From Mesorhizobium sp. RMAD-H1 (lineage in GTDB: Bacteria; Pseudomonadota; Alphaproteobacteria; Rhizobiales; Rhizobiaceae): 64,000 nucleotides of DNA. The stretch covers positions 432,553-496,552 of the forward strand of contig NZ_JACHWN010000003.1 in assembly GCF_014191375.1 (NCBI RefSeq), written 5' to 3'. This document shows, in pieces, positions 43,617 through 51,816 of this stretch (position 1 is its first letter; each line of letters begins with the position of its first letter). The notes under the pieces were generated by a model. The model had not been told where the DNA came from and did no database searches. It saw nothing but the letters and a program-made list of their open reading frames with translations. The translations under genes and the position numbers were made by a program.

Positions 43617-44159
43617 GTATAGATCCTCCCGTATATTCACACACCGCAAGTTTAATGAACAGATCACAAATTTCTTATGCAGTATAGGCTCTTTCAGAAC
43701 AGTTTTCCAAAGATATCATTGCTGTCTAATAAATACACCGCGATCACAACCTACTACCAGGCTATGCACTTGCTATAAAGGTGTCAAAAAAGCCCCTATT
43801 TCCCACTTTACGATAGGCATGCGCCTGCCCATTTTCCGCGGCGCGTGGGAATTGAATGCTGCAATGCTGCAATGCAGCTTGCAGCCGCCTAATCGGTAAT
43901 TGCGCGATGTAACATGGCACCGGCAAATCGTGCATTGTGCATTTCTGTCCATGACAGGCGCAAGGTGCCATGGGACGGAAATCTCTTCATTGATCCAGCG
44001 CAAGGCACTAACTGAAAGGCGGCCACATTCTCGATATCATTTCGCAGGGTCACCCGTAAGAGAGAGGTCGCCTATTCGGGATGCGGGCGTGTGTATCAAA
44101 CACAAGGAGAGGCGACGATCAGCAAACAGCTCAATGAATAGTTGAACGAAAATAGCAGC
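43617..44159. other. Gene-poor, AT-richer tract with an orphan FixK-type box
   Basis: About 540 bp without a convincing gene on either strand; base composition is visibly poorer in GC than the surroundings. It holds a short tandem CTGCAATG (43857-43872), an orphan TTG-N8-CAA box at 43990-44003 and otherwise nothing I can name. Open frames here lack ribosome binding sites and family resemblance. Confidence 0.5.
43990..44003 (+). promoter_or_regulatory. Orphan FNR/FixK-type box
   Basis: TTGATCCAGCGCAA (TTG-N8-CAA, perfect left half). No intact gene begins within several hundred bases on either side; it may be the surviving promoter of a deleted low-oxygen gene. Confidence 0.4.
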
Positions 44160-44655
44160 CGGGCCGGCTGGCAGCCATCACCTATTCACCGACAGCGGAA
44201 GACAATTACTATTTCGGCTCCGGCTCGAACCCGACCGCTCCTAGATCTCCACGGCACCATCGTGCTCGGCAGGCGCCGCAAGCTCGTGGCGATCTGTCAT
44301 GGCTGCTGATCGGCGGGAAAATTAGCATGTGTTGTGGCGAGGTCCGCGAAACGGCGCTGGACGGCGGTCGCTAGAGCTTCTCGGAGTGGTACAGGTTCAC
44401 CGCCCATCTCGGCATCGGTGCGTGCCGACCTGCACATGGTCAGGCACTGGGATGCGTCCCTGAAGGGCCGGGCCGGGTCATGCACATGCCGGCGGCCAGG
44501 ACCACCGATTTCGGCGCGCTCGTCGCCGTCTATCGCCATGTCGGCGAAAACTTCAAAGTCGGCGCCGGTTACAATTTCGGCGTCTTTCCGACGATCTTCG
44601 GGACCTCACTCTCAACGATCGGGGTATGTTCCTGAACCTCATCGTGAAGTTTTAA
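44160..44655 (+). pseudogene. Decayed 3' remnant of a large rhizobial surface protein
   Basis: Pieces of one protein C-terminus appear in successive frames: ITYSPTAEDNYYFGSGSNP (from about 44184), RADLHMVRHWDASLKGRA (from 44421), MHMPAARTTDFGALVAVYRH then VGENFKVGAGYNFGV (to about 44585), and DDLRDLTLNDRGMFLNLIVKF ending at TAA 44653-44655. Frameshifts are near 44415, 44475 and 44588. The ending GAGYNFG..SDDLRDLT..DRGVFLN..KF is typical of very large rhizobial repeat/surface proteins with a C-terminal membrane-barrel-like domain. The upstream bulk of the gene is gone. Confidence 0.65.
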
Positions 44656-44766
44656 AAGACACATGAGCGTGGCCGGATGTGCCCTTGGTCGCGCTTTCAT
44701 TCAGGCCTATGGCATTCGGTCGGCAGAAGCGGTCGCAAACGGTACTTTGGGGTGTACGCGAATGGT

Positions 44767-45663
44767 TCAACCCGTTTGTCGCCGCAGGTGATGAGGTAGT
44801 GTCCAGCCGAAGGTCATTCCCGCAACAGCCGTCAGGATTGCAATCGATCCGGCCAGTTGCGCCGGCTGCAGCAGGTGCCCGAAGGCGAGCCGGTCCACTG
44901 CGAGGGCGGCAATCGGATAGATGAAGGAAAGCGCGCCGGTCACATGCGTCGGCAGTTTCTGGATCGCGCTGTAGAGCAGAATGTACATCAATCCCGTATG
45001 AACCGCGCCCATGGCGATCAGGAGTGCCCATTGATACGCCTCCGTTGGCAGGCCTCTGGCCCCGGCGAAGGGTAAAAGCAGCGCAAGTCCGGTCAAGACC
45101 TGGATAAGCGCGATCAGATGCGGCGGCGTGCCCTTCAGCTTCTTCGCGACCAACGCCGCCAATGCATAGAAGAACGCGGCGCCGAGCGCCATGGCAATGC
45201 CGACCAGATATTCCTCGCCGGTCGATGCGCCTGACGGTCTGGCCTGGACGATCGCGATCATTCCCGCAAACGCGACTAGGAGCCAGAAAAGCTTGAGGGC
45301 CGTGATCCTTTCCCTGAAGAACAGGGCGCCAAACGCCAGAAGCATGAAGGGCTGGGTGTTGTAGACGATCGTGGCAATCGAGATCGACGCGCGGGAATAG
45401 GCCGCAAACAACAGCAGCCAGTTGACGACGATGGCGATGCCGCCGAGCATGGCAAGCATAGACAGCCGCCACGTCAGGATTCCGGCGCGAAAATGGCCGA
45501 GAAGACCGCAGACGGCGAGAAGCGTCAGCGCGCCAAAGAGGCATCTCCAGAGCACCACATCGATGACCGGTTGTCCGGACATCAGCACGAACCAGCCGAT
45601 CGTCCCCGATATCAGCATGGCCGCGGTCATCTCAATGCTGCCGGTCTTGATGTCCTTTTCCAT
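44767..45663 (-). CDS. DMT-superfamily (EamA) transporter
   Basis: 298-aa membrane protein with about ten spans in two EamA repeats (AAMLISGTIGWFVLMSG ..., GIAMALGAAFFYALAALVAKKL ...). Such proteins usually export amino acids or other metabolites. ATG 45663 follows GGGGTGAGCGTG. Divergent from an Lrp/AsnC-type regulator, a standard pairing for amino-acid exporters. Confidence 0.87.
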   Translation of the reverse strand: MEKDIKTGSIEMTAAMLISGTIGWFVLMSGQPVIDVVLWRCLFGALTLLAVCGLLGHFRAGILTWRLSMLAMLGGIAIVVNWLLLFAAYSRASISIATIVYNTQPFMLLAFGALFFRERITALKLFWLLVAFAGMIAIVQARPSGASTGEEYLVGIAMALGAAFFYALAALVAKKLKGTPPHLIALIQVLTGLALLLPFAGARGLPTEAYQWALLIAMGAVHTGLMYILLYSAIQKLPTHVTGALSFIYPIAALAVDRLAFGHLLQPAQLAGSIAILTAVAGMTFGWTLPHHLRRQTG

Positions 45664-45747
45664 CACGCTCACCCCTTTTGTCGGTGGTGAGAAGATAGGC
45701 CGGAGCGTCGGCGCTTTATATGGATTATGTAAGAGGAAAGTGCTATT

Positions 45748-45768
45748 CTGCCTAACCATGGAAGGCAG
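45748..45768. promoter_or_regulatory. Inverted repeat CTGCCT / AGGCAG, candidate Lrp-type operator
   Basis: CTGCCT (45748-45753) and AGGCAG (45763-45768) separated by 9 bp, 30 bp before the regulator start and in the divergent gap with the transporter. Confidence 0.35.
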
Positions 45769-45797
45769 GATGTCGATTTTTCCTTATGGAGTATCTT

Positions 45798-46244
45798 ATG
45801 CTTGATGATCTGGACCGCCGCCTTCTCGGCATATTGTCCACCAATGCGCGGGTCTCGCTCAAGCAATTGGCGCAGGAGGCAGGGCTTTCCTCGCCGAGCA
45901 CGACCGACCGGCTCCGGCGGCTGGAAGACCGGGGCGTCATCACGGGCTTTACGATTGACGTCAGCCCGGCGGCGCTTGGCTATAATCTTCAAGCCATCGT
46001 GCGGGTGCGGCCGATGCCAGGCATGCTGCACATCGTCGAGAAGCTGATCCAGGATACACCGGAGTTCATCGAGTGTGACAAGGTGACGGGCGAGGATTGC
46101 TTTATCGCCAAGCTCCTGGTGCGCGACATGGCACAGCTCGATGCCATTCTCGACCGGGTCGCGGAACGGGCCGAGACCAACACCTCCATCGTCAAATCAT
46201 CGCCGGTAAAGCGCAGACTACCGCCGCTCGGCAGCGGCCGATAG
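45798..46244 (+). CDS. Lrp/AsnC-family transcriptional regulator
   Basis: 148-aa regulator: N-terminal HTH (LDDLDRRLLGILSTNARVSLKQLAQEAGLSSPSTTDRLRRLED) and C-terminal RAM/ACT-like effector domain (VRVRPMPGMLHIVEKLI ... VTGEDCFIAKLLVRD). ATG 45798 follows GGAGTATCTT; the ATG at 45786 has no such site. Likely responds to an amino acid and controls the divergent DMT exporter. Confidence 0.92.
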   Translation: MLDDLDRRLLGILSTNARVSLKQLAQEAGLSSPSTTDRLRRLEDRGVITGFTIDVSPAALGYNLQAIVRVRPMPGMLHIVEKLIQDTPEFIECDKVTGEDCFIAKLLVRDMAQLDAILDRVAERAETNTSIVKSSPVKRRLPPLGSGR

Positions 46245-46262
46245 CCATTCCCGGGCAGTTTG

Positions 46263-47000
46263 CTAGTCCTTGAGGATCGGCCGATGATGCAAGGGCTGCA
46301 GCGGGCGGGCATTATAGGGATAGAGCGCTGCAAATCGAGCGATCTGATCGGCCGAAACCTCTACCGGTTCGACCAGGATCATCCAGTCCACGGCTTCGCT
46401 GCAGGGCGGCGTCAAGGATCCGCTGTAGCGAATGTAGTGGAGCTCGTCGGGAAGCAGATCGCTGATGGCAAGATGCGCGTCGGGGATTTCTATTTTCTTC
46501 CCAGGTTCTTCTGGTGCAAGTTTCAGAATTCGCTTTAAGAGATCATTGCGGCGGCCTTCCTTCAGCAGAACGCCGATGACCGCGATTTCATCATCATCGA
46601 GGCGATGGACGAAATGGCATTCGAGCGGAAAGCGTACCCTTGAGAAGATGTTCGCCGGGATGATGAAAACGGCACTGGATGAGATTGTAGTGCTCGCCAT
46701 CCACGACCAGCTGGTTGCCCTTGCCAGCCGTCACAAGCACGGTGTGGCTGTTGTTCTCGACGGAGGTGAAATTGTCTCCATATTCGATGTCCAGGCGGGG
46801 AAGCGAAGCCCGGATGCCGTGATCGAGATTGATGGGAGACTGGCTGACACCGGTGCTGCAGCTTCGATATTCCGCCGAAAGTTCGCTCTAATGTTGTGGA
46901 TGATTGCCTTCATGGTCCAGTGTGGTTCGGCCGCGGCTGCAGGTGGATAAAATGGAAGGCACAAGCTGGACAAGGTTTTAAGAAAATTCCGTCTATTCAT
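46263..47000 (-). pseudogene. Alpha-carbonic anhydrase pseudogene
   Basis: A full-length alpha-CA with signal peptide (MNRRNFLKTLSSLCLP...AAAAEPHW) can be read only across frames: CSTGVSQSPINL, NNSHTVLVTAG, FHHPGEHLLKG, FPLECHFVH, AVIGVLLKEG and YSGSLTPPCSEAVDWMI. Lesions: a one-base loss near 46915; an in-frame TAG at 46888-46890 where the family has Trp (QHW-SELSAEYR); a frameshift near 46638; and the first zinc His of QFHFH replaced by Arg (codon at 46669-46671). The intact gene would have been a periplasmic CO2 hydratase. Confidence 0.82.
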
Positions 47001-47220
47001 GATCAAATACCTGGATGCTGAAATAGCTATTCCATAAGCGATATGGACGCCGGCGTAAATCAATATGCGCCATTGAGAGGAGACGTCATTCCTCTGAGCT
47101 ATCCAGGCTCCGCGGCGACAGTTGAATACCGCTGTCGCGCTCCGATGATACGGTACCGGTCGCCGGACGTGCGTGCGACATGACCTACATCTGGGTGCCG
47201 CCCGACCTCATGTGAATTTC

Positions 47221-48261
47221 TTACGCACTCTCGCGCTCGATGACTTCGAAGCCGACATCCACCCGCCGCGTCTCGGCGGGCTTGCCGGCAATGCGGGCGA
47301 GCAGGGCTTCGGCAGCCCGGCGTCCCAGAAGCGAGCGGTCGACCCTGATGGTCGAAAGGGTGGGGAAGGTATGCGCTGCGAAATCCTGATCGCTGAAGCC
47401 GATCACCGCGATCTCGCCGGGAATTTTCAGGCCGCGCGCCTGCGCCTCGATCAGCACCCCATGGGCGAGGAGGTCGGAACTGCAGGATATGGCGCCGTTG
47501 GAAAAGCCTTGCTCCAGCAATTGCTTCAGCCCGTCACGCCCGTTGGCGATCGATGCCGGCGTATCGAAACAGACCACCGGCGGGCTCGGATAGCCGAGCG
47601 ACACCAGTTCCGCGGCGAACGCGTCCTTGCGCCTGATCGCACGCGGGTCACCGGCCGTGATCACAGCGCCACATGCATAGCCTTTCTCGTGTACATAGCG
47701 CGCTGCCGCCCTGCCTGCCTCCCAATGGGAAAAGCCAACGCACACATCGATCGGTGTTTCGGATTCGTCCCAGACCTCGACGACAGGTAATCCGCTGGCA
47801 AGCAGCATTCGGCGGCATTCGGCTGAATGGTGGACGCCGGTCAGCAGCATGCCCTCTGGCTGCCGGCTGAGCAGGCTTTGTACCATGGCCTGCTCGTCCT
47901 CCAGCGAAAAGCCGGTTTCGGCCAGGATGACCTGATAGCCGGCATTGCGCGTTGCCTCGATAAGCGGGCGCAGGAAGCTGCTATAGGTAAGATTGGTGAT
48001 CGAAGGGATCAGGGCGGCGATGATGCCGCTGCGCCGTGATGCCAGCGCGCCGGCCACGAGATTGGGCACATAGCCCGTGATCCTGATCGCTTCCTGAATA
48101 CGCGCCAGGGTATCGGGGGCTACCTTGTCCGGGTGGTTCAGGGCACGCGAAACGCTGACCTGCGAGACGCCAGCAAGCCGCGCGACCATTTCCATGGTGA
48201 CGGCCCCCGGTTTCTGTGTGCCGGTGGCCGAAGCACCGGATTGCTGCTGCGGTCGTCGCAC
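47221..48261 (-). CDS. LacI-family transcriptional regulator (GntR-like group)
   Basis: 346-aa LacI-type repressor: HTH VTMEMVARLAGVSQVSVSRALNHPDKV with hinge, then a ribose-binding-protein-like effector domain. The sequence (SRRSGIIAALIPSITNLTYSSFL, AVIGFSDQDFAAHTFPTLSTIRVD) resembles gluconate-type LacI regulators. It precedes the tctA gene on the same strand region and very likely controls the TctABC and dehydratase operons, where two palindromic sites are seen. Confidence 0.92.
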   Translation of the reverse strand: MRRPQQQSGASATGTQKPGAVTMEMVARLAGVSQVSVSRALNHPDKVAPDTLARIQEAIRITGYVPNLVAGALASRRSGIIAALIPSITNLTYSSFLRPLIEATRNAGYQVILAETGFSLEDEQAMVQSLLSRQPEGMLLTGVHHSAECRRMLLASGLPVVEVWDESETPIDVCVGFSHWEAGRAAARYVHEKGYACGAVITAGDPRAIRRKDAFAAELVSLGYPSPPVVCFDTPASIANGRDGLKQLLEQGFSNGAISCSSDLLAHGVLIEAQARGLKIPGEIAVIGFSDQDFAAHTFPTLSTIRVDRSLLGRRAAEALLARIAGKPAETRRVDVGFEVIERESA

Positions 48262-48379
48262 TGCTGTCTATATCCAACATATGGCGGGGACAGTCGCTTG
48301 TGAATGAGGCCGACCCCGCCGATCCTTCTGGCATGAACCGCTGCCCGCCCGCAATAGGCAGCAGTTCCGGAAACCTATA

Positions 48380-49879
48380 TCACGTTTCGTCATTATGACG
48401 CGCCGTGCTTCTGGACATCCATATGGACAGGCCGATGGAAATGGCGATCAATATCCAGAGGACGACGGCGATCCAGCTCTTTGTGAAGAAGATTGAGACC
48501 GTTCCGAAGGATTCCAGGCTTTTCACGAAATAGATCTCCGCCGACGGCCCCAGAATGAAGCCGATAACGAACGGGGCGATTTCAAGCTTGATGTGATGTG
48601 CCAGATAGCCGAACAGCCCGAAGATCAGCAGCGTCCAGACGTCGAACATGATGCCGTAATTGATGGTGTAGGAGCCGACGACGCACATCATCAGAATGAT
48701 CGGGAGCAATATGTATTTCGGCACCGTGACGATCTTGGCGATGTGGCGGATCGCGAAATACATGACGGCGAACATGCAGATATTGGCCACGAGCATCGCC
48801 ACGATCATGGAATTCCAGATCTCGAGATTGTCTCCGATAAACAGGGGGCCCACCTGAATGCCCTGCAGCGTGAAGGCGCCGATCAGGATCGCCGTGGTGC
48901 TGTCACCGGGAATTCCCAGGGAGAGAAGCGGAATGAGAGCGCCGCCGGTGAGACCGTTATTCGAGGTTTCCGAGGCGATGATGCCTGAAGGATTGCCCTT
49001 GCCGAAGGATTTCGGGTTCCTGGAGAAGGCTTTGGCCTGGCTGTAGGACATGATGGAGGCCGCGCTTCCGCCCACGCCTGGCAGCAGGCCGACGAAAGTG
49101 CCGATCGATGCCGAACGAAAAAGGTTCTTCCATTCCCCGCGAAAGACCGACAGGCTGAACTTCTTGCCCTGCCCAAGCGCAATATTCGCGGCATTCGCAT
49201 TCTCCGGCACGCCGGCCTCAGCTTCGATCAGGATGCTCGACAGGGCGAAGACGCCGATCAGCACTGGCAGAAGGGAAAAGCCGCTGCTCAGATAAGGCTC
49301 CATGAAATCGAACATCAGCCGATATTCGCCATTGCCTCCATCGGAAACGTCGTAGGCGCCGATGAGGCTGACGAGGATGCCGAGCACACCGCTGAAAATG
49401 CCGATCAGCATGCTGCTGCTCAGTGCCGCCATGACGGTGAGCGCGAGAAAGATGATCAGGAACTTTTCGACATAGGAGAACCGGATGGCGAAATCGGCCA
49501 AGGCGGGCGCGAAAAGGTAAAGAACCGCCAGGCTGAATAGGCCGCCGATCAGCGACGAGTAGATCGCGATTTTCAGGGCTGTTTCCCCCTCGCCACGCTG
49601 GGTCATGGGATAGCCGTCGAAAGTGGTGGCGATAGAAGCGGGGGTGCCTGGAATGTTGAGCAGGATCGCCGGTACGAGACCGCCGGAAATGCCGCCGACA
49701 TAAAGCCCGAGCAGCAGGGCCAGCCCGTTCTCCAGTCCCAGCGAGTAGGTCAGCGGCAGACAGACCGCGACGGCCATCGTTGCCGTCATGCCGGGAATTG
49801 CGCCGAAGACGATCCCGATCATGGTGCCGCAAAGGATCAGGACCAGGAAAAGCGGCGTTATCAGCGAAAGGAAATCCAT
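48380..49879 (-). CDS. tctA: Tripartite tricarboxylate transporter large permease TctA
   Basis: 499-aa permease with about 11-12 spans. The duplicated TctA motif is visible: GAIPGMTATMAVAVCLPLTY near residue 28 and GLLPGVGGSAASIMSYSQAK in the second half. Works with TctB and the periplasmic TctC. Last gene of the tctC-tctB-tctA operon; 32 bp after tctB. Confidence 0.95.
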   Translation of the reverse strand: MDFLSLITPLFLVLILCGTMIGIVFGAIPGMTATMAVAVCLPLTYSLGLENGLALLLGLYVGGISGGLVPAILLNIPGTPASIATTFDGYPMTQRGEGETALKIAIYSSLIGGLFSLAVLYLFAPALADFAIRFSYVEKFLIIFLALTVMAALSSSMLIGIFSGVLGILVSLIGAYDVSDGGNGEYRLMFDFMEPYLSSGFSLLPVLIGVFALSSILIEAEAGVPENANAANIALGQGKKFSLSVFRGEWKNLFRSASIGTFVGLLPGVGGSAASIMSYSQAKAFSRNPKSFGKGNPSGIIASETSNNGLTGGALIPLLSLGIPGDSTTAILIGAFTLQGIQVGPLFIGDNLEIWNSMIVAMLVANICMFAVMYFAIRHIAKIVTVPKYILLPIILMMCVVGSYTINYGIMFDVWTLLIFGLFGYLAHHIKLEIAPFVIGFILGPSAEIYFVKSLESFGTVSIFFTKSWIAVVLWILIAISIGLSIWMSRSTARHNDET

Positions 49880-49911
49880 GACATGTGTCCAATGCGATTG
49901 GCGGGCGGCGC

Positions 49912-50337
49912 TCAGGGCAGGGTGAGATTGAAGACGGTGGAAAGCATGTACCAGACCACCGTCGGGGCGACCGCTGCATTGATGGCGGCGATGACGACGT
50001 ATCTGCGTGTGCGCTGGTGCAGGTAAAGCAGCGACATCAAAAACAGGAAGGGAATCGAGGCGATCAGAAAGCCATAGCCTTCATTGGGAAAGAGATCTCC
50101 GATTTCCGGCATTGCCAGGAAATAGAGCACGGTCAGGGCAATCGTTCCGAAGAAGCGCAAATGGTCGATGCCGGACGGCCAGTAGGGACCGGTCGTCAGC
50201 GCGCCCCATATTGCCCGCCAATGCGTTGCCAGGATCGCCACCAGCAAAATGCCGAGAAGGATCGAGATCAGCGTCGGGAAGACCAGATGCGACGTCTCGA
50301 AATTGATGGAAACACTTGGAAATGACGCGAAATTCAT
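49912..50337 (-). CDS. tctB: Tripartite tricarboxylate transporter small permease TctB
   Basis: 141-aa protein with four spans, the TctB small subunit. The start MNFASFPSVS at 50337 is used. Lies between tctC and tctA. TctB family sequences are weakly conserved, so the call rests on size, topology and context. Confidence 0.85.
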   Translation of the reverse strand: MNFASFPSVSINFETSHLVFPTLISILLGILLVAILATHWRAIWGALTTGPYWPSGIDHLRFFGTIALTVLYFLAMPEIGDLFPNEGYGFLIASIPFLFLMSLLYLHQRTRRYVVIAAINAAVAPTVVWYMLSTVFNLTLP

Positions 50338-50429
50338 GGGAACTCTGCCGTGATTTGCGCAAAATCCGCCCCTTGGCGGCACAAGAAATGAAGGGGCGCC
50401 GGTGGTGAAGCCCGCGCCCCTGCTGCCCG

Positions 50430-51467
50430 CTATTCGCGGATAGCTTCAATCACTTTCTTGTAGTCGTCCCGCTTCTTCTCGAGATAGGCGGCCGCCTCCT
50501 TGGAGGGCAGGTAATGCGGAACGAAGAAGGCGTCCTTCATCGACTTTTCGATCGCGCCCTCGGCATAGATTTCCTTCAGACCGGCATCGATCGCCTCGAC
50601 CATCGCCGGATCGACATCCTTGTTGTAGATGATGAAGAAGTCCTTGTCGAAAGTGAAATCCCTCTCGCCGTCGAGTGTCACGCTGGACTTTGGCGTGGCA
50701 TATTGCAGAAGGGTATCGCGGCTGGTGCCGCCCAGTCCTTTCTCGTTCACCTGATCCAGCGTTTCCTTCGCCGCCGTCAGCCAGATGAACCGCATGGCTT
50801 TCTGATCGTCCTCGGGCAGGCGAGTATATTGCTCGTTGGACTGGACCGAGCCGTTGATCACATCGGCCTGGCCGTCGAACAGAAGCTGGTCTTTGTCGGC
50901 CTGCGAGCCGGTATTGACGGAAACGAGGTTCTTTTCGGCCCCGGCTTTCTTGATCTTCGCCGCGTTCTTCAATGCCGAGAAGCCGATTTCCGACACGCCG
51001 CCCGGCTGGATGGCGACACGGACGCGTGTGCCGTTGACCGCGGCGTCGATGACATCGGAGATCGATTTATAGGGCGATTTCTTCGGCACGAGATAGGCAT
51101 TGCCGGGATTGATCGTCAGCGTAGGGCCGATCTTGTAGGTCGTGAAGATGTCTTCATAGCCTTTGACGCCATAGAGATGGCCCAGATAGGACTGATCATG
51201 ATGGATCATGATCGTCATGCCGCGCCGGTCGCGCGCGATGGCCTTGAATGCCTCGGTCGGCCCGACGGCATCCACCTTGGCATTGATGCCGAAGTGCTTT
51301 GACATGGCATCGGCGACGAAGGATGCCGCCTGGTAGGTGTCGCCGCCGGTCGATGTCGAGCCGATGACGACACGCAGGTTTTTCGGCAGTTCCTGTGCAA
51401 CGCCGCTCGTGGCCGTCACAAGCGCGAGGCCGGCTGCAAGGCCGAGCCTGGTGAACAATCCTGTCAT
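50430..51467 (-). CDS. tctC: Tripartite tricarboxylate transporter substrate-binding protein (TctC/Bug type)
   Basis: 345-aa periplasmic receptor with signal peptide (GLFTRLGLAAGLALVTATSGVA). The Bug-family opening LRVVIGSTSTGGDTYQAASFVADAM is present. Binds a carboxylate, plausibly an aldonate given the neighbouring dehydratase. First gene of the operon, divergent from the dehydratase across a 349-bp gap with two operator candidates. Confidence 0.92.
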   Translation of the reverse strand: MTGLFTRLGLAAGLALVTATSGVAQELPKNLRVVIGSTSTGGDTYQAASFVADAMSKHFGINAKVDAVGPTEAFKAIARDRRGMTIMIHHDQSYLGHLYGVKGYEDIFTTYKIGPTLTINPGNAYLVPKKSPYKSISDVIDAAVNGTRVRVAIQPGGVSEIGFSALKNAAKIKKAGAEKNLVSVNTGSQADKDQLLFDGQADVINGSVQSNEQYTRLPEDDQKAMRFIWLTAAKETLDQVNEKGLGGTSRDTLLQYATPKSSVTLDGERDFTFDKDFFIIYNKDVDPAMVEAIDAGLKEIYAEGAIEKSMKDAFFVPHYLPSKEAAAYLEKKRDDYKKVIEAIRE

Positions 51468-51605
51468 GTTTCCCTCCCAGAGTTTATCGGTTTAAGGCCC
51501 CAGGGCCCTGCTCCTCGACCATGGCCGGGCTCCTTCCCGGCAAGCTGCAAACGATGGCCATATCGGGCGCATTTTCGAAGGCTGAACGGGTCCGCCATTT
51601 CTTAA

Positions 51606-51619
51606 TGAATGCGCATACA
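51606..51619. promoter_or_regulatory. Candidate LacI-type operator 1
   Basis: TGAATGCGCATACA, a near-perfect palindrome about the central GC-GC step (ideal TGTATGCGCATACA). The central CpG-type palindrome is characteristic of LacI-family sites. 139 bp upstream of tctC. Confidence 0.6.
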
Positions 51620-51736
51620 TAAACTCTTTGCACGTCGAAAAGACTTATGTCAAGGCGTCATTCTTGAAAATCCGATGATGAACCGTGTGAAATCGTTTCG
51701 CATCTCGTTTCAATCAGACAGGGTTGATCTTCGTAA

Positions 51737-51750
51737 TGAAAGCGCATACA
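51737..51750. promoter_or_regulatory. Candidate LacI-type operator 2
   Basis: TGAAAGCGCATACA, sharing 13 of 14 bases with operator 1, 66 bp before the dehydratase start. The two sites are 131 bp apart, so DNA looping is possible. Confidence 0.6.
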
Positions 51751-51816
51751 CAAGCCGCTGCCGGCGAGGAAATGCAGGCTTTAAGTGCCGTGAATGCGAA
51801 GAGGGAGGCTGATTGA

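Larger units (their letters stand above)
51468..51816. other. Divergent control region tctC / dehydratase
   Basis: 349 bp without genes between two divergent operons. It holds two near-identical 14-bp palindromic elements (51606-51619 and 51737-51750), one nearer each operon. A short open frame at 51609-51812 is not a gene. Confidence 0.7.

Noticed and set aside
43855..43885. Short CTGCAATG repeats, considered as a CRISPR or iteron start
   Set aside because: Only two short copies without regular spacers; no cas or rep genes nearby.
43302..47221. Possible genomic island with integrase or att sites
   Set aside because: No integrase, transposase, tRNA or flanking direct repeats were seen; the tract looks like local gene decay instead.
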